A DNA stretch of 39,592 nt. Source: JAAZHK01 sp964536075 (GTDB taxonomy: Bacteria; Bacillota_I; Bacilli_A; RF39; UBA660). The stretch is from assembly GCA_964536075.1 (NCBI GenBank), contig CAZHWO010000004.1:1-39592 (forward strand), written 5' to 3'. Made by a program: the position numbers and the translations under genes. A model generated the notes under the pieces. The model was not told where the DNA came from. It did not search any database and saw only the letters and a list, made by a program, of their open reading frames with translations. Below, one piece after another: positions 32,422 through 39,592 of the stretch (its first letter is position 1; each line of letters starts with the position of its first letter).

Positions 32422-33417
32422 TTAAACAATATACATAATTTTAGCTTTAGGAAATCGTTTCTTTATTTCTCTCCTAAAAAATTTTTCGGCCTCGTCTCGA
32501 TAATCTTTTTTATACCAATACTTTCCTTTACCTCTACCAGTCATAGTTTCTCGATTATATAATTTTAAAGCTTTAGGGAAGGCTTGTTCATTAATAGCAT
32601 TGTGGACATAACTATAAGTCATAAAAATAATCTCAATTACTAAATCTTCTTGCACTTTATCAGATAATTGGCTTTTTAATTGGTCTAATAACTCCAGATA
32701 TAGATTACTCCAATTATCTATAAATACTACCGGAGCAATTAAGATACCTATTTTGTATTCCGCTTCTTTTAACTTATTGATGGCTTTAATTCTATTTTCT
32801 AAATTAGATGTCCCCAACTCGATCTTTGTTATTATTTCCTGCGGGTTAAGGCTCATTCTAACTATCGTTTTACCATTGTGCTTTAAATCTAAAAGACTAT
32901 CTACCATACTAAATTTAGTAGGAAAAGTAATAAACCCTCTTCCATCTTTGCCAAATTTTTCAATTGTTTCTTTTAAATTACCAGTAATTTGATTTTCAAG
33001 AATCAAATCACTATTACTTCCAATCTCAAAAGTACATACCTTTTCAGTTTCCAGCGATTTTTTGATAAGATTATTAAGCATATCTTCAACATTGACAAAT
33101 AATCGCAAATAAGAGCACTTATTATAATTACAAACTAAATAACAATATAAACACATCGCACTACATCCAGACGATGTATAAGGAACTAAAAAATCAGAAC
33201 TTTTTTCATTTGGAACATATTTATGCGTTTTTCTTACTCCAATAATTAAATATTTTTTCATTTCCACAAAATCAGCATTCGATCTTTTTTGTAATTCTTC
33301 AATTCTATTATGGCTTTCAATCTCTACCCATGGCACATCTTGATATTTTTCCAACAACATTTTTCCAAGTTTATAATCAACAATTGCCGGCTCATAATAT
33401 ATCTTTTTTGGTTTCAT
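32422..33417 (-). CDS. SPL-family radical SAM protein (spore photoproduct lyase-like)
   Basis: 331 aa. The 4Fe-4S cluster motif CSAMCLYC (C85, C89, C92; CX3CX2C) and the flanking Tyr91 and Tyr93 match spore photoproduct lyase, which repairs the thymine dimer of spores. The N-terminus (KKIYYEPAIVDYKLGK) and PYTSSGCSAMC also fit SplB. In SplB the hydrogen-donor Cys lies in a FEASCTSD-like motif; here the segment is FEIGSNSD (130-137), with Ser134 at the Cys position. Cys128 is the nearest other thiol. The chemistry may therefore differ or be lost. GGGGAGG lies upstream of ATG 33417. Convergent with the Cys-rich gene. Confidence 0.85.
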   Translation of the reverse strand: MKPKKIYYEPAIVDYKLGKMLLEKYQDVPWVEIESHNRIEELQKRSNADFVEMKKYLIIGVRKTHKYVPNEKSSDFLVPYTSSGCSAMCLYCYLVCNYNKCSYLRLFVNVEDMLNNLIKKSLETEKVCTFEIGSNSDLILENQITGNLKETIEKFGKDGRGFITFPTKFSMVDSLLDLKHNGKTIVRMSLNPQEIITKIELGTSNLENRIKAINKLKEAEYKIGILIAPVVFIDNWSNLYLELLDQLKSQLSDKVQEDLVIEIIFMTYSYVHNAINEQAFPKALKLYNRETMTGRGKGKYWYKKDYRDEAEKFFRREIKKRFPKAKIMYIV

Positions 33418-33477
33418 ATAATCCTCCCCACAATAATAGTTTGTCCTTATCTAGGTTTTTTACTAATAACTTTTTAA

Positions 33478-33507
33478 TTTACAAACAACAATAGTTAATG
33501 ATATAAT
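33478..33507 (+). promoter_or_regulatory. Promoter of the coiled-coil/deacetylase pair
   Basis: TTTACA (33478-33483), 18-nt spacer, TATAAT (33502-33507). Start of transcription about 10-15 nt before the ribosome site of the gene at 33532. Confidence 0.6.
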
Positions 33508-33531
33508 ATTTAAAAGAATAATGGAGTGATT

Positions 33532-33816
33532 ATGAAGAAAGCGGTTTTATTGGTTTTATTGTTCGGAATTATTTCTTGCTTGGCATTATTATTTATTACA
33601 TATGGTACATATAAAGAAAATCTAATACTAAAAAGGCAACTTAGTGCCTTAAAAAGTGATATTAAGAAACAAAATAGTCAACTAGAGGATATCCCCCAAA
33701 TAATTGATAAATTAAAAGAAGAGCAAGAAAGTTTAAAAAAACAAAAAGAAGAACAAATAAAACAATATGAAAAATGGACAAGACAAAACCAAATTTTAGA
33801 AGATTTATTAAACTAA
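33532..33816 (+). CDS. Small membrane-anchored coiled-coil protein
   Basis: 94 aa from ATG 33532 (GGAG 5 nt upstream; the in-frame GTG 33526 overlaps that site). Residues 2-25 form one membrane helix. Residues 30-90 are a charged heptad-like coiled coil (KENLILKRQLSALKSDIKKQ, then KLKEEQESLKKQKEEQ). This topology resembles FtsL/DivIC-like or stator-like helpers, but no family is identified. Its 3' end overlaps the deacetylase gene by 43 nt in another frame. Confidence 0.7.
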   Translation: MKKAVLLVLLFGIISCLALLFITYGTYKENLILKRQLSALKSDIKKQNSQLEDIPQIIDKLKEEQESLKKQKEEQIKQYEKWTRQNQILEDLLN

Positions 33817-34694
33817 GTTTTATTATAATCATAATTACTCTTATTTTCATTACCGTTATTCTTACTTATTTTTTATATTCCAATCAAAAAATAAAAAATG
33901 AGTTATTAGTGTCAAAAAATCTATTAATAGAAACCAAAAAAAATTATAACCAAGAAGCAAAAGAAATAAATACCTTTAACGAAGATATAAAATTTTTAGA
34001 AAATATAGCAACAAGTATTAATGAAAAAAGAACTATTTTTTTTGCAAATGCTAAAAAGTATGAAGATAAAGTAATTGCTGGTGAAGGCTCTAAAAAAATA
34101 GTTTACTTAACTATTGATGATGGACCTTTTATTATGACACCATCTTTTCTTGATATACTAGATCAATATGATGTTTTCGCTACATTCTTTCTTTTAGGAA
34201 AACCCGATGAAAAATATGACGCTATTTATAAAAGAACAGCCAATAGCGGGCATACAATAGCTAATCATACATATTCACATGCTATATGGACAGGATTATA
34301 TACAAGTGCCGATTCATTTATTAATGATGTTATAAAACAAGAGAATTTTTTAAAAGATAAATTAGGCGTAAAAACCAATATTGTCAGATTCCCTGGAGGC
34401 AGCCCTACGGCTGGAAAAAACCTTAAATCCCGCATTATAGAACGTTTAAGAACATTGGGCTACGGCTATATTGATTGGAATGTCTCATCAGGTGATGGCG
34501 GAGGTAATCCAACTGAAGAAGTTCTATATAATAATGTCGTGAATGGTGTAAGACAAAAAAAAGTCAGTGTTGTATTAATGCATGATTATAGTAAAAACAC
34601 CTTAGCTCAATTACCGGTAATAATAAATAATTTAAAAAATGAAGGTTATATATTTCTACCATTATTTTATGAAAGTTCAATGGTAAAAAAATAA
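33774..34694 (+). CDS. Membrane-anchored polysaccharide deacetylase (CE4)
   Basis: 306 aa. Removes N- or O-acetyl groups from a polysaccharide such as peptidoglycan. Residues 13-35 form a membrane anchor, 37-95 a coiled-coil linker, and the NodB domain follows. CE4 motifs: TIDDGP (D115, D116), NHTYSH (H165 and H169 metal ligands), RFPGG (R205), DWNVSSGD and LMHD near the end. All are intact, so it should be an active metal-dependent enzyme facing outside. It starts 43 nt inside the coiled-coil gene without a clear ribosome site, implying coupled translation. Both partners have TM plus coiled coil, so they may pair. Confidence 0.9.
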   Translation: MDKTKPNFRRFIKLSFIIIIITLIFITVILTYFLYSNQKIKNELLVSKNLLIETKKNYNQEAKEINTFNEDIKFLENIATSINEKRTIFFANAKKYEDKVIAGEGSKKIVYLTIDDGPFIMTPSFLDILDQYDVFATFFLLGKPDEKYDAIYKRTANSGHTIANHTYSHAIWTGLYTSADSFINDVIKQENFLKDKLGVKTNIVRFPGGSPTAGKNLKSRIIERLRTLGYGYIDWNVSSGDGGGNPTEEVLYNNVVNGVRQKKVSVVLMHDYSKNTLAQLPVIINNLKNEGYIFLPLFYESSMVKK

Positions 34695-34708
34695 GCTTTA
34701 TATAAATG

Positions 34709-34735
34709 AAAATCAACTATTTAGTTGATTTTTAT
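34709..34735 (+). terminator. Terminator after the deacetylase gene
   Basis: Hairpin AAAATCAACTA/TAGTTGATTTT (34709-34719 with 34722-34732) followed by T-rich sequence, 15 nt after the stop codon. Confidence 0.8.
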
Positions 34736-34830
34736 TGTAAACTTAAAATTAAGTGGTTTACTCTTGTATATTTTAGTATTAGTTTATATAAAAATTATTA
34801 CTTATTTTATCAATTAATAAGTTAATATTA

Positions 34831-35145
34831 TTATAACTTACATCTTTCATTAATGTAACCTATAGCGCATTTTCTAATCTCTTCCATTTTCTTTTTAGTA
34901 TCTTCATTTTTATAATCTATTCTATCAACTAATATGTTTATATAATTCTTATCCTTAATATATTTTAATCCAGAATTAAAATTATAATCAAATATAAAAG
35001 CAATATACGAAACCCACAAATCTAATACAGTTTCTCTTTCCTTACTAATAATTGTTTTTCTATTCATGAACTCATTATACACTTTATCTGATATGTAATC
35101 ATACTCCATTTTTTCTTTATCAAACTTATTATAATTTCTTGCCAT
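34831..35145 (-). CDS. Small hypothetical protein
   Basis: 104 aa, highly charged and probably helical (KFDKEKMEYDYISDKVYNEF). Aromatic-rich middle (LWVSYIAFIFDYNF) but no clear membrane helix. No motif recognised. GGAAG lies 7 nt before ATG 35145, and TATAAT lies about 45 nt upstream on the minus strand without a good -35 box. It lies 101 nt downstream of the trypsin-like protease gene, same strand, so the two may form an accessory pair. Could also be an independent cargo gene. Confidence 0.5.
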   Translation of the reverse strand: MARNYNKFDKEKMEYDYISDKVYNEFMNRKTIISKERETVLDLWVSYIAFIFDYNFNSGLKYIKDKNYINILVDRIDYKNEDTKKKMEEIRKCAIGYINERCKL

Positions 35146-35246
35146 GAAACACTTCCTTCTTTCTAAGTAATAATATTATATCACTTCGTCAGAATTTCGT
35201 GTCCTAATACCTAGTATAAATCCAATATTATATTACGAACTCATTT

Positions 35247-36020
35247 CTATCTTTTTATACTATTAACAATATCTCTAATGACTTCCCATTTCCAAACATA
35301 TCCCAAATCACTATCTTTGTGTATTCTACCACTATATACTCCTATCTCTTTCATAAAAGGCGATCCCCACATTGCTATTCCACCATTAAAATGATTATCC
35401 CAACCGGCCTCATTATAATAAATCACTGGAGAACCAGACTGACCTTGCCTAGTTTTACTATCAATTAGGAATACTGGCAAATCTACCTTATCAATATTTA
35501 AACCCAAACTTGGGTCGCTTGCTATTGTTCCAGATGTCCAAACAGCATGCGGTTCTTCCTTACTTTTTATAGTATATCCTAATGGGAATCCCAAAACAAA
35601 CACATTTTCAGTAACATTTAACTCATATTCGCAATGAATATCAAATTTATCCTTATAATGAACATAATTACTATCTTCATTCAAAGGAATAACGACTACA
35701 TCTACCTTAGCACCAAAAGCAGGATGCTCATACCATATTTTTTCGCCCTCCGCATTGTATAAATCAATTATTTTTTCTAACCATGTGTAATTATCAAAAT
35801 CAAAATATCTTTTATATCTAACAATCAATTTATTTGGTATAGCAGAGCATTCGCTTGTGATAGGATTGACTCCAGATACTACATGCCAATTCGTTACAAG
35901 ATATCCTTGACAATAGTTTATTTGAAAACCCGTGGCAGACCCCAACTCTAAGTCATCTCTAAATATCCTTATAAAAACAGGTTTGGAGGAATTTTCATTC
36001 TCGATATTTTCTTTGCTCAT
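35247..36020 (-). CDS. Trypsin-like serine protease without a signal peptide
   Basis: 257 aa chymotrypsin-fold protease. Catalytic triad visible: H46 in LVTNWHVVSG, D107 in KVDVVVIPL and S195 in RQGQSGSPVI. The N-terminus is hydrophilic (MSKENIENENSSK), so it should stay in the cytoplasm, unlike HtrA proteases, and there is no PDZ domain. Stand-alone intracellular trypsin-like domains of this type are often found in defence or signalling loci; that is inference here. GTGAGG lies before ATG 36020. It sits at the end of the accessory stretch, next to ssrA. Confidence 0.82.
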   Translation of the reverse strand: MSKENIENENSSKPVFIRIFRDDLELGSATGFQINYCQGYLVTNWHVVSGVNPITSECSAIPNKLIVRYKRYFDFDNYTWLEKIIDLYNAEGEKIWYEHPAFGAKVDVVVIPLNEDSNYVHYKDKFDIHCEYELNVTENVFVLGFPLGYTIKSKEEPHAVWTSGTIASDPSLGLNIDKVDLPVFLIDSKTRQGQSGSPVIYYNEAGWDNHFNGGIAMWGSPFMKEIGVYSGRIHKDSDLGYVWKWEVIRDIVNSIKR

Positions 36021-36272
36021 TTTATCGCCTCACTTATCAACTATATTTTACCACAAATATGAATAAGGTTATAGATATTGAATATGCCAATATATAAGAA
36101 GGCCCCATCCCTTTTTTTACTTTTTTGAAATATAAAAAAACAATCTAAGTATAAAACTTAAATTATCCTTTTAATTTTGATTGAAAAACGGCTAATTTTA
36201 CCTATCAAAAATCTTTATATTTATTGCGAAACCGCCTATAAAATATAGGACTGAGTTCACATAATGGACATT

Positions 36273-36616
36273 TGGTGGAGCTGAGGGGAATTGAACCCCT
36301 GTCCGAAAGTAACCCAATATAAATATCTACAAGTTTAGTTAATTAAAAAGTTTCGCTATATAAAAAATTAATTAACCAATAATTATATAGCTAGTTTAGT
36401 AAAATTCATTTCTTTTCCTAAACAAAAAAGAAATATAACCTGTAAAAATAAGCCTCAAATATTCCCCACAGGTAAAGGAATATAAGAAGCGCTACGCATA
36501 TTTATTAAGCGAAAGCTACTTGATTTCTGTTTCCAGTTATTTTTATTTTGCACTTAACGTATGCCGACGACTTGCCATTTATATCCTATTAAATCCGTCG
36601 AAGCCAAATCAGCCCC
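36273..36616 (-). ncRNA. ssrA: Transfer-messenger RNA (tmRNA)
   Basis: 344 nt. tRNA-like ends: 5' GGGGCTG pairs with 3' CAGCTCC before an encoded ACCA, including a G3-U70 pair as in tRNA-Ala. The T arm (GGACAGGGGTTCAATTCCCC) and the 5' segment GATTTGGCTTCGACGG are classic. The tag frame ends ...GNRNQVAFA followed by TAA TAA (36507-36502); upstream codons read KIT, so the tag is about 12 residues, with the resume codon uncertain. Works with SmpB to rescue stalled ribosomes. Own promoter upstream. No clear intrinsic terminator was found downstream: 36021-36272 is AT-rich and holds no gene that I can support. Confidence 0.95.
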
Positions 36617-36625
36617 ATGAACTGT

Positions 36626-36654
36626 ATTATAACATAAAAGATAGAACTTTTCAA
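36626..36654 (-). promoter_or_regulatory. Promoter of ssrA, overlapping a hairpin after smpB
   Basis: Minus strand TTGAAA (36654-36649), 17-nt spacer, TATAAT (36631-36626), 9 nt before the mature tmRNA 5' end. The -35 box lies in the loop of a 7-bp hairpin GATAGAA/TTCTATC (36661-36640) followed by TTTT, which could act as the smpB terminator. Confidence 0.85.
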
Positions 36655-36656
36655 TT

Positions 36657-37094
36657 CTATCCTCTCTTTAGCGACTTCTCGACGTCTCTTTTTATATCTC
36701 TTTCTTTAATGGTTTCTCTTTTATCATAAAGTTTTTTACCTTTACATATACCTAAAAGAATCTTGGCTTTATTTCTAACAAAATAAAGTTTTAAAGGAAT
36801 CAATGTATATCCTTCTAATTTAATCTTATCATTTAATTTTCGTATTTCACTTTTATGTAAAAGTAATTTTCTACTTCTTGTCTCTTCATGATTAAAAATA
36901 CCGCCTTCATTATATTGAGCAATAAACATGTTTAATAAGATCACCTCGCTCTTTCTAACAATAGCGTAGCTATCTTTAATATTAGCTGAACCTTTTCTAA
37001 TTGATTTAATTTCTGTCCCTTTTAACGCAATTCCACATTCATATTCTTCTTCAATAAAATAATCATGGTGGGCTTTTCTATTTAATATTTCCAT
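36657..37094 (-). CDS. smpB: SsrA-binding protein SmpB
   Basis: 145 aa. Binds tmRNA and mimics the anticodon arm in the A site. NRKAHHDYFIEEEYECGI, ALKGTEIKSIRKG and the C-terminal YDKRETIKERD are family marks. A basic tail follows that would fold in the decoding centre. GGAGTG in the end of the CapA gene serves as its ribosome site (4-nt gap). It is directly upstream of ssrA, the common Bacillota order. Confidence 0.97.
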   Translation of the reverse strand: MEILNRKAHHDYFIEEEYECGIALKGTEIKSIRKGSANIKDSYAIVRKSEVILLNMFIAQYNEGGIFNHEETRSRKLLLHKSEIRKLNDKIKLEGYTLIPLKLYFVRNKAKILLGICKGKKLYDKRETIKERDIKRDVEKSLKRG

Positions 37095-37098
37095 CTTA

Positions 37099-38262
37099 TC
37101 ACTCCAAACTCGTTACTTGTATAGTATTATCATATTGCATTAACACACTTTTATATTTAGTATAATAATCTTGATATCCCGGTAAAAGAGTATTGGTTAG
37201 TTCATCATATGGATATATTTGAAAATTTTTCCAATCGATATACTTAGTATAAATTAAATCAGCCTTTATATCACTAAAAGATATACTTGAGGTTTGATCC
37301 TCGTTAACTTGTTTTGTTATATTTAAAGATACCAAGGCCCCAGTTAAACGATCAATTCCTTGTTGACCAGATATATAATTACCTAATGAATATAGAACTA
37401 AGGTGTTATTAATATATTGAATAGGTTGTAATACATGAGGATGATGGCCAATTACTAAATCAACCCCTAAACTAGCTAAATAATTAGCTATTCTTGTTTC
37501 TTCCTCGGTTGGAGTTTGGGTATATTCACTACCCCAATGCATAGCAATTATTAATAAGTCAACTTTATCTCGCAATTTTTCAATATCTTCTTTTGCCTTT
37601 TCATCACTATAGATGTTGGTTAAATATTCTTTACCCGTTGGTGGCAATAAACCATTAGTAACAGTCGTATAAGATAGCATAGCATATTTAATGTTATTTT
37701 TCTCTTTAATTCTAAGTTCCCCTCTATCTTCCCAACTTGTATAAGAACCAGCCGTTAAGACATCTTTAGTTTTCCAATAGGCGGTTGAATATAATACGCC
37801 AACCTCATTTTTATCCATAGTATGATTATTAGCTAAGGAAACTAAATTAAAACCTAAGCTAACCATACAGTCCCCAATCTCATCAGGCGAATTAAATCGG
37901 GGATACGTTGATAATCCTAAATTTTTACCACCAATAATGGATTCTTGATTATAAAAGGCTAAATCATAGTTATTGATAAGGGGTTCTATATATTTCATCT
38001 GCTTACAAAAGTCATACGTTCCATCACCTTTAGAAGCATCACTATAAACCGTCTTATGAATTAAAACATCACCAGTTGCCACCATACTAAGATTGTAATA
38101 TTTAGGATATGTTTCTACTACTTTTTCTGGAACTGGGGTATTAGTTTTCTCTGGAACATTAAAAAGTACATATAAACAAAAACCTAAAGCAATACATAAT
38201 AAGAGAAATGCTACTTTAACTCTCTTTTTTAACCTTCTTTTCTGTTTTTTCATTTTCATCAT
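37099..38262 (-). CDS. CapA family protein (PGA_cap, metallophosphatase-like)
   Basis: 387 aa. N-terminal cytoplasmic basic stretch, one membrane helix (about residues 18-34), then an extracytoplasmic CapA domain: VATGDVLIH, NQESIIGG, SLANNHTMD, AMHWGSEY, GHHPHVLQP and YSLGNYI. CapA proteins act in poly-gamma-glutamate capsule synthesis in Bacillus, but most stand-alone members have unknown roles, and no capB or capC is near. It begins 47 nt inside rnr and ends 4 nt before smpB, so it belongs to that operon. Three nearby Met codons (1, 2 and 4) are possible starts; the ribosome site AAAGGGG fits Met 2 or Met 4 best. Confidence 0.85.
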   Translation of the reverse strand: MMKMKKQKRRLKKRVKVAFLLLCIALGFCLYVLFNVPEKTNTPVPEKVVETYPKYYNLSMVATGDVLIHKTVYSDASKGDGTYDFCKQMKYIEPLINNYDLAFYNQESIIGGKNLGLSTYPRFNSPDEIGDCMVSLGFNLVSLANNHTMDKNEVGVLYSTAYWKTKDVLTAGSYTSWEDRGELRIKEKNNIKYAMLSYTTVTNGLLPPTGKEYLTNIYSDEKAKEDIEKLRDKVDLLIIAMHWGSEYTQTPTEEETRIANYLASLGVDLVIGHHPHVLQPIQYINNTLVLYSLGNYISGQQGIDRLTGALVSLNITKQVNEDQTSSISFSDIKADLIYTKYIDWKNFQIYPYDELTNTLLPGYQDYYTKYKSVLMQYDNTIQVTSLE

Positions 38263-39592
38263 TCCCCTTTACTATTTCAAAGTCAATTTGTCTATCTTCT
38301 TTAGATGCTCTTACTACTTTAACACATACCATATCTCCAATAGTATATTTCTGTTTAGTTCTTTCTCCTATTAAAGACAAAGTAGCTTCATTAAAATGAA
38401 AGAAATCTTTCATATCCGTAATTGGCACTAATCCTTCTATCATATTGTCTAATTGTACAAATAAACCGAAATTAGTGACTCCCGAAATCATTCCTTGATA
38501 TACTTCTCCAATATGTTTTTCCATATATTCTGCCATCTTCATTGATTCAACTTCGCGTTCACATTCAACTGAATCTAGTTCTTTTTTTGAAGAATGTTCA
38601 CTTATATAAATAAGTTTTTCATCCCAATGATTAATCATGTTTATATCTAAATCATGATTAACCAGATAAGTTCTAAGTAATCGATGAACAGTTGTATCAG
38701 GATACCTTCTAATTGGTGAAGTGAAATGCGTATAACATTTGCTAGCTAAACCAAAATGCCCTAGGTTCTCTTTCCGGTATTCCGCTTTTCGCATTTTTCT
38801 AAGTAGTAAATCCGTTAATATCCTAGCTTCTTTTTGATCTTTAACAAATTCAAGTAATCCTTGAATAATTTTAGGATTAATATTTTTCATATTACCAGTA
38901 TAATTATAACCCAAACTACTCAAAAAGGTTAGAAATTCTCTAATATTTTCTTCTTTTGGATATTCATGAACCCGGTAGATAAACGGTAATTCCATCATGG
39001 TAATATGCGTTGCTACACATTCATTAGCAGCTATCATAAAGTCTTCAATTAAATTTTCTCCTACTCCACGATCTCGTAAAGTAACTTCATAAGGAATGCC
39101 TGCTTCATCAACTAAGATCTTAGCTTCATCGGTATCGAAATCCAATGATCCGCGGCTTTTCTTAAAATCTCTTAAAATATCAGCCAGTTCTTTCATTAAC
39201 TTTAAATCACTGACAAATTGTTCATAACCCTCAGGCACAATATTCTCTTCTAGAATTTTATTAACACATTTATAAGTCATTTGTATAGCTGACCTTATTA
39301 CACTAGGATATATCTCATAACTAACAATATTACCCTTAGTATCAATAATCATCTCACAAGACATAGTTAAACGATCAACTCCGGGATTTAAAGAGCATAT
39401 CCCATTAGATAACTGATGGGGAAGCATCGGAATAACTCGATCAACTAAATAAACACTGGTTCCTCTATCTAGGGCTTCTTTATCAAGGGCTGAATCTTCT
39501 TTAACATAATATGCAACATCAGCAATATGTACCCCTAATTGATAGTTACCATTAGCCAGTTTTACAATGGAAATAGCATCATCTATATCTTT
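38216..39592 (-). CDS. rnr: Ribonuclease R, 3' part only
   Basis: 459 codons including the stop are visible, and the frame runs off the window edge at 39592. The first visible residues, KDIDDAISIV, are the RNB active-site Asp cluster. GVHIADVAYYV, MLPHQLSNGICSLNPGVDRL, FTSPIRRYPD (RNB signature) and a C-terminal S1 domain (IGEVYQGMISGVTNFGLFV) follow, then a Lys/Glu-rich tail. A 3'-5' exonuclease that degrades structured RNA and, with SmpB-tmRNA, the released mRNAs. The cold-shock and early RNB parts lie outside the window. Confidence 0.96.
   Translation of the reverse strand, partial: KDIDDAISIVKLANGNYQLGVHIADVAYYVKEDSALDKEALDRGTSVYLVDRVIPMLPHQLSNGICSLNPGVDRLTMSCEMIIDTKGNIVSYEIYPSVIRSAIQMTYKCVNKILEENIVPEGYEQFVSDLKLMKELADILRDFKKSRGSLDFDTDEAKILVDEAGIPYEVTLRDRGVGENLIEDFMIAANECVATHITMMELPFIYRVHEYPKEENIREFLTFLSSLGYNYTGNMKNINPKIIQGLLEFVKDQKEARILTDLLLRKMRKAEYRKENLGHFGLASKCYTHFTSPIRRYPDTTVHRLLRTYLVNHDLDINMINHWDEKLIYISEHSSKKELDSVECEREVESMKMAEYMEKHIGEVYQGMISGVTNFGLFVQLDNMIEGLVPITDMKDFFHFNEATLSLIGERTKQKYTIGDMVCVKVVRASKEDRQIDFEIVKGNDENEKTEKKVKKES

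Noticed and set aside
36021..36272. Possible gene or structured RNA between the protease gene and ssrA
   Set aside because: Only short AT-rich open stretches; one small CCTATA/TATAGG hairpin without a T run. Nothing that I can support.
1..39592. CRISPR array, insertion sequence or prophage
   Set aside because: No spaced direct repeats, transposase motifs, terminal inverted repeats or phage structural genes were found on reading both strands.

Overview
The window is AT-rich chromosomal DNA from a low-GC Gram-positive bacterium (Bacillota, class Bacilli or a Mollicutes-related lineage). Several things support this. The S10-spc-alpha ribosomal cluster is followed by ecfA-ecfA-ecfT-truA-rplM-rpsI and then a CwlD-type amidase, which is the gene order of Bacillus. 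Ribosome binding sites are strong GGAGG types. There is an rnr-smpB-ssrA block. TGG encodes Trp and TGA is used as a stop (for example in rpmJ), so this is code 11 and not a Mycoplasma/Spiroplasma-type code. An uncultured gut lineage of the RF39 type would fit, but that placement is inference.

Layout from left to right. 1-262: 5' part of an Abi_2-family abortive-infection-like gene on the minus strand, running off the edge. 375-737: an unrecognised plus-strand gene convergent with the amidase. 730-1971: CwlD-like amidase and a YgjV-like membrane protein. 2075-3094: rplM-rpsI with its own promoter, a leader hairpin and a terminator. 3129-6484: an ECF-transporter module (ecfA1, ecfA2, ecfT), truA and a small membrane protein. 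6554-8395: an insertion, relative to the Bacillus order, of an SDR oxidoreductase and one unknown gene split by an apparent -1 frameshift.

8537-22690 is one long minus-strand operon, rpsJ to rplQ, with 29 genes (S10, spc and alpha clusters plus secY, adk, map, infA, rpoA). It starts at a sigma-A-type promoter and a leader of about 115 nt and ends at a hairpin that overlaps the rplQ stop. rpmD (L30) is absent, and rplC carries a long acidic repeat tail.

22875-28790 is a minus-strand block: a Y-family DNA polymerase, a three-gene operon (E2-type acyltransferase, AMP-forming acyl ligase, nucleotidyltransferase), tRNA-Gln(CUG) and a metallophosphoesterase. 28924-36020 is an accessory-like stretch of alternating strands: an exported protein of unknown role, a ferritin-like di-metal protein with a small unknown partner, two carboxypeptidase-regulatory-like (beta-sandwich) proteins, an SPL-family radical SAM protein, a coiled-coil/deacetylase pair, a small unknown gene and a trypsin-like protease without a signal peptide. 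36273-39592 is the trans-translation block: ssrA, smpB, a CapA-type protein and the 3' part of rnr.

The most interesting points are these. Both ATPases of the ECF module have lost most canonical catalytic motifs, yet all three ORFs are intact. The SPL-like radical SAM protein keeps its cluster motif but has Ser where the hydrogen-donor Cys should be. There is a coupled pair of repeat proteins, one Cys-rich, with no export signal. An E2-like acyltransferase has Glu in place of the catalytic His. The L3 tail is unusual. No CRISPR array, insertion sequence or prophage was seen.
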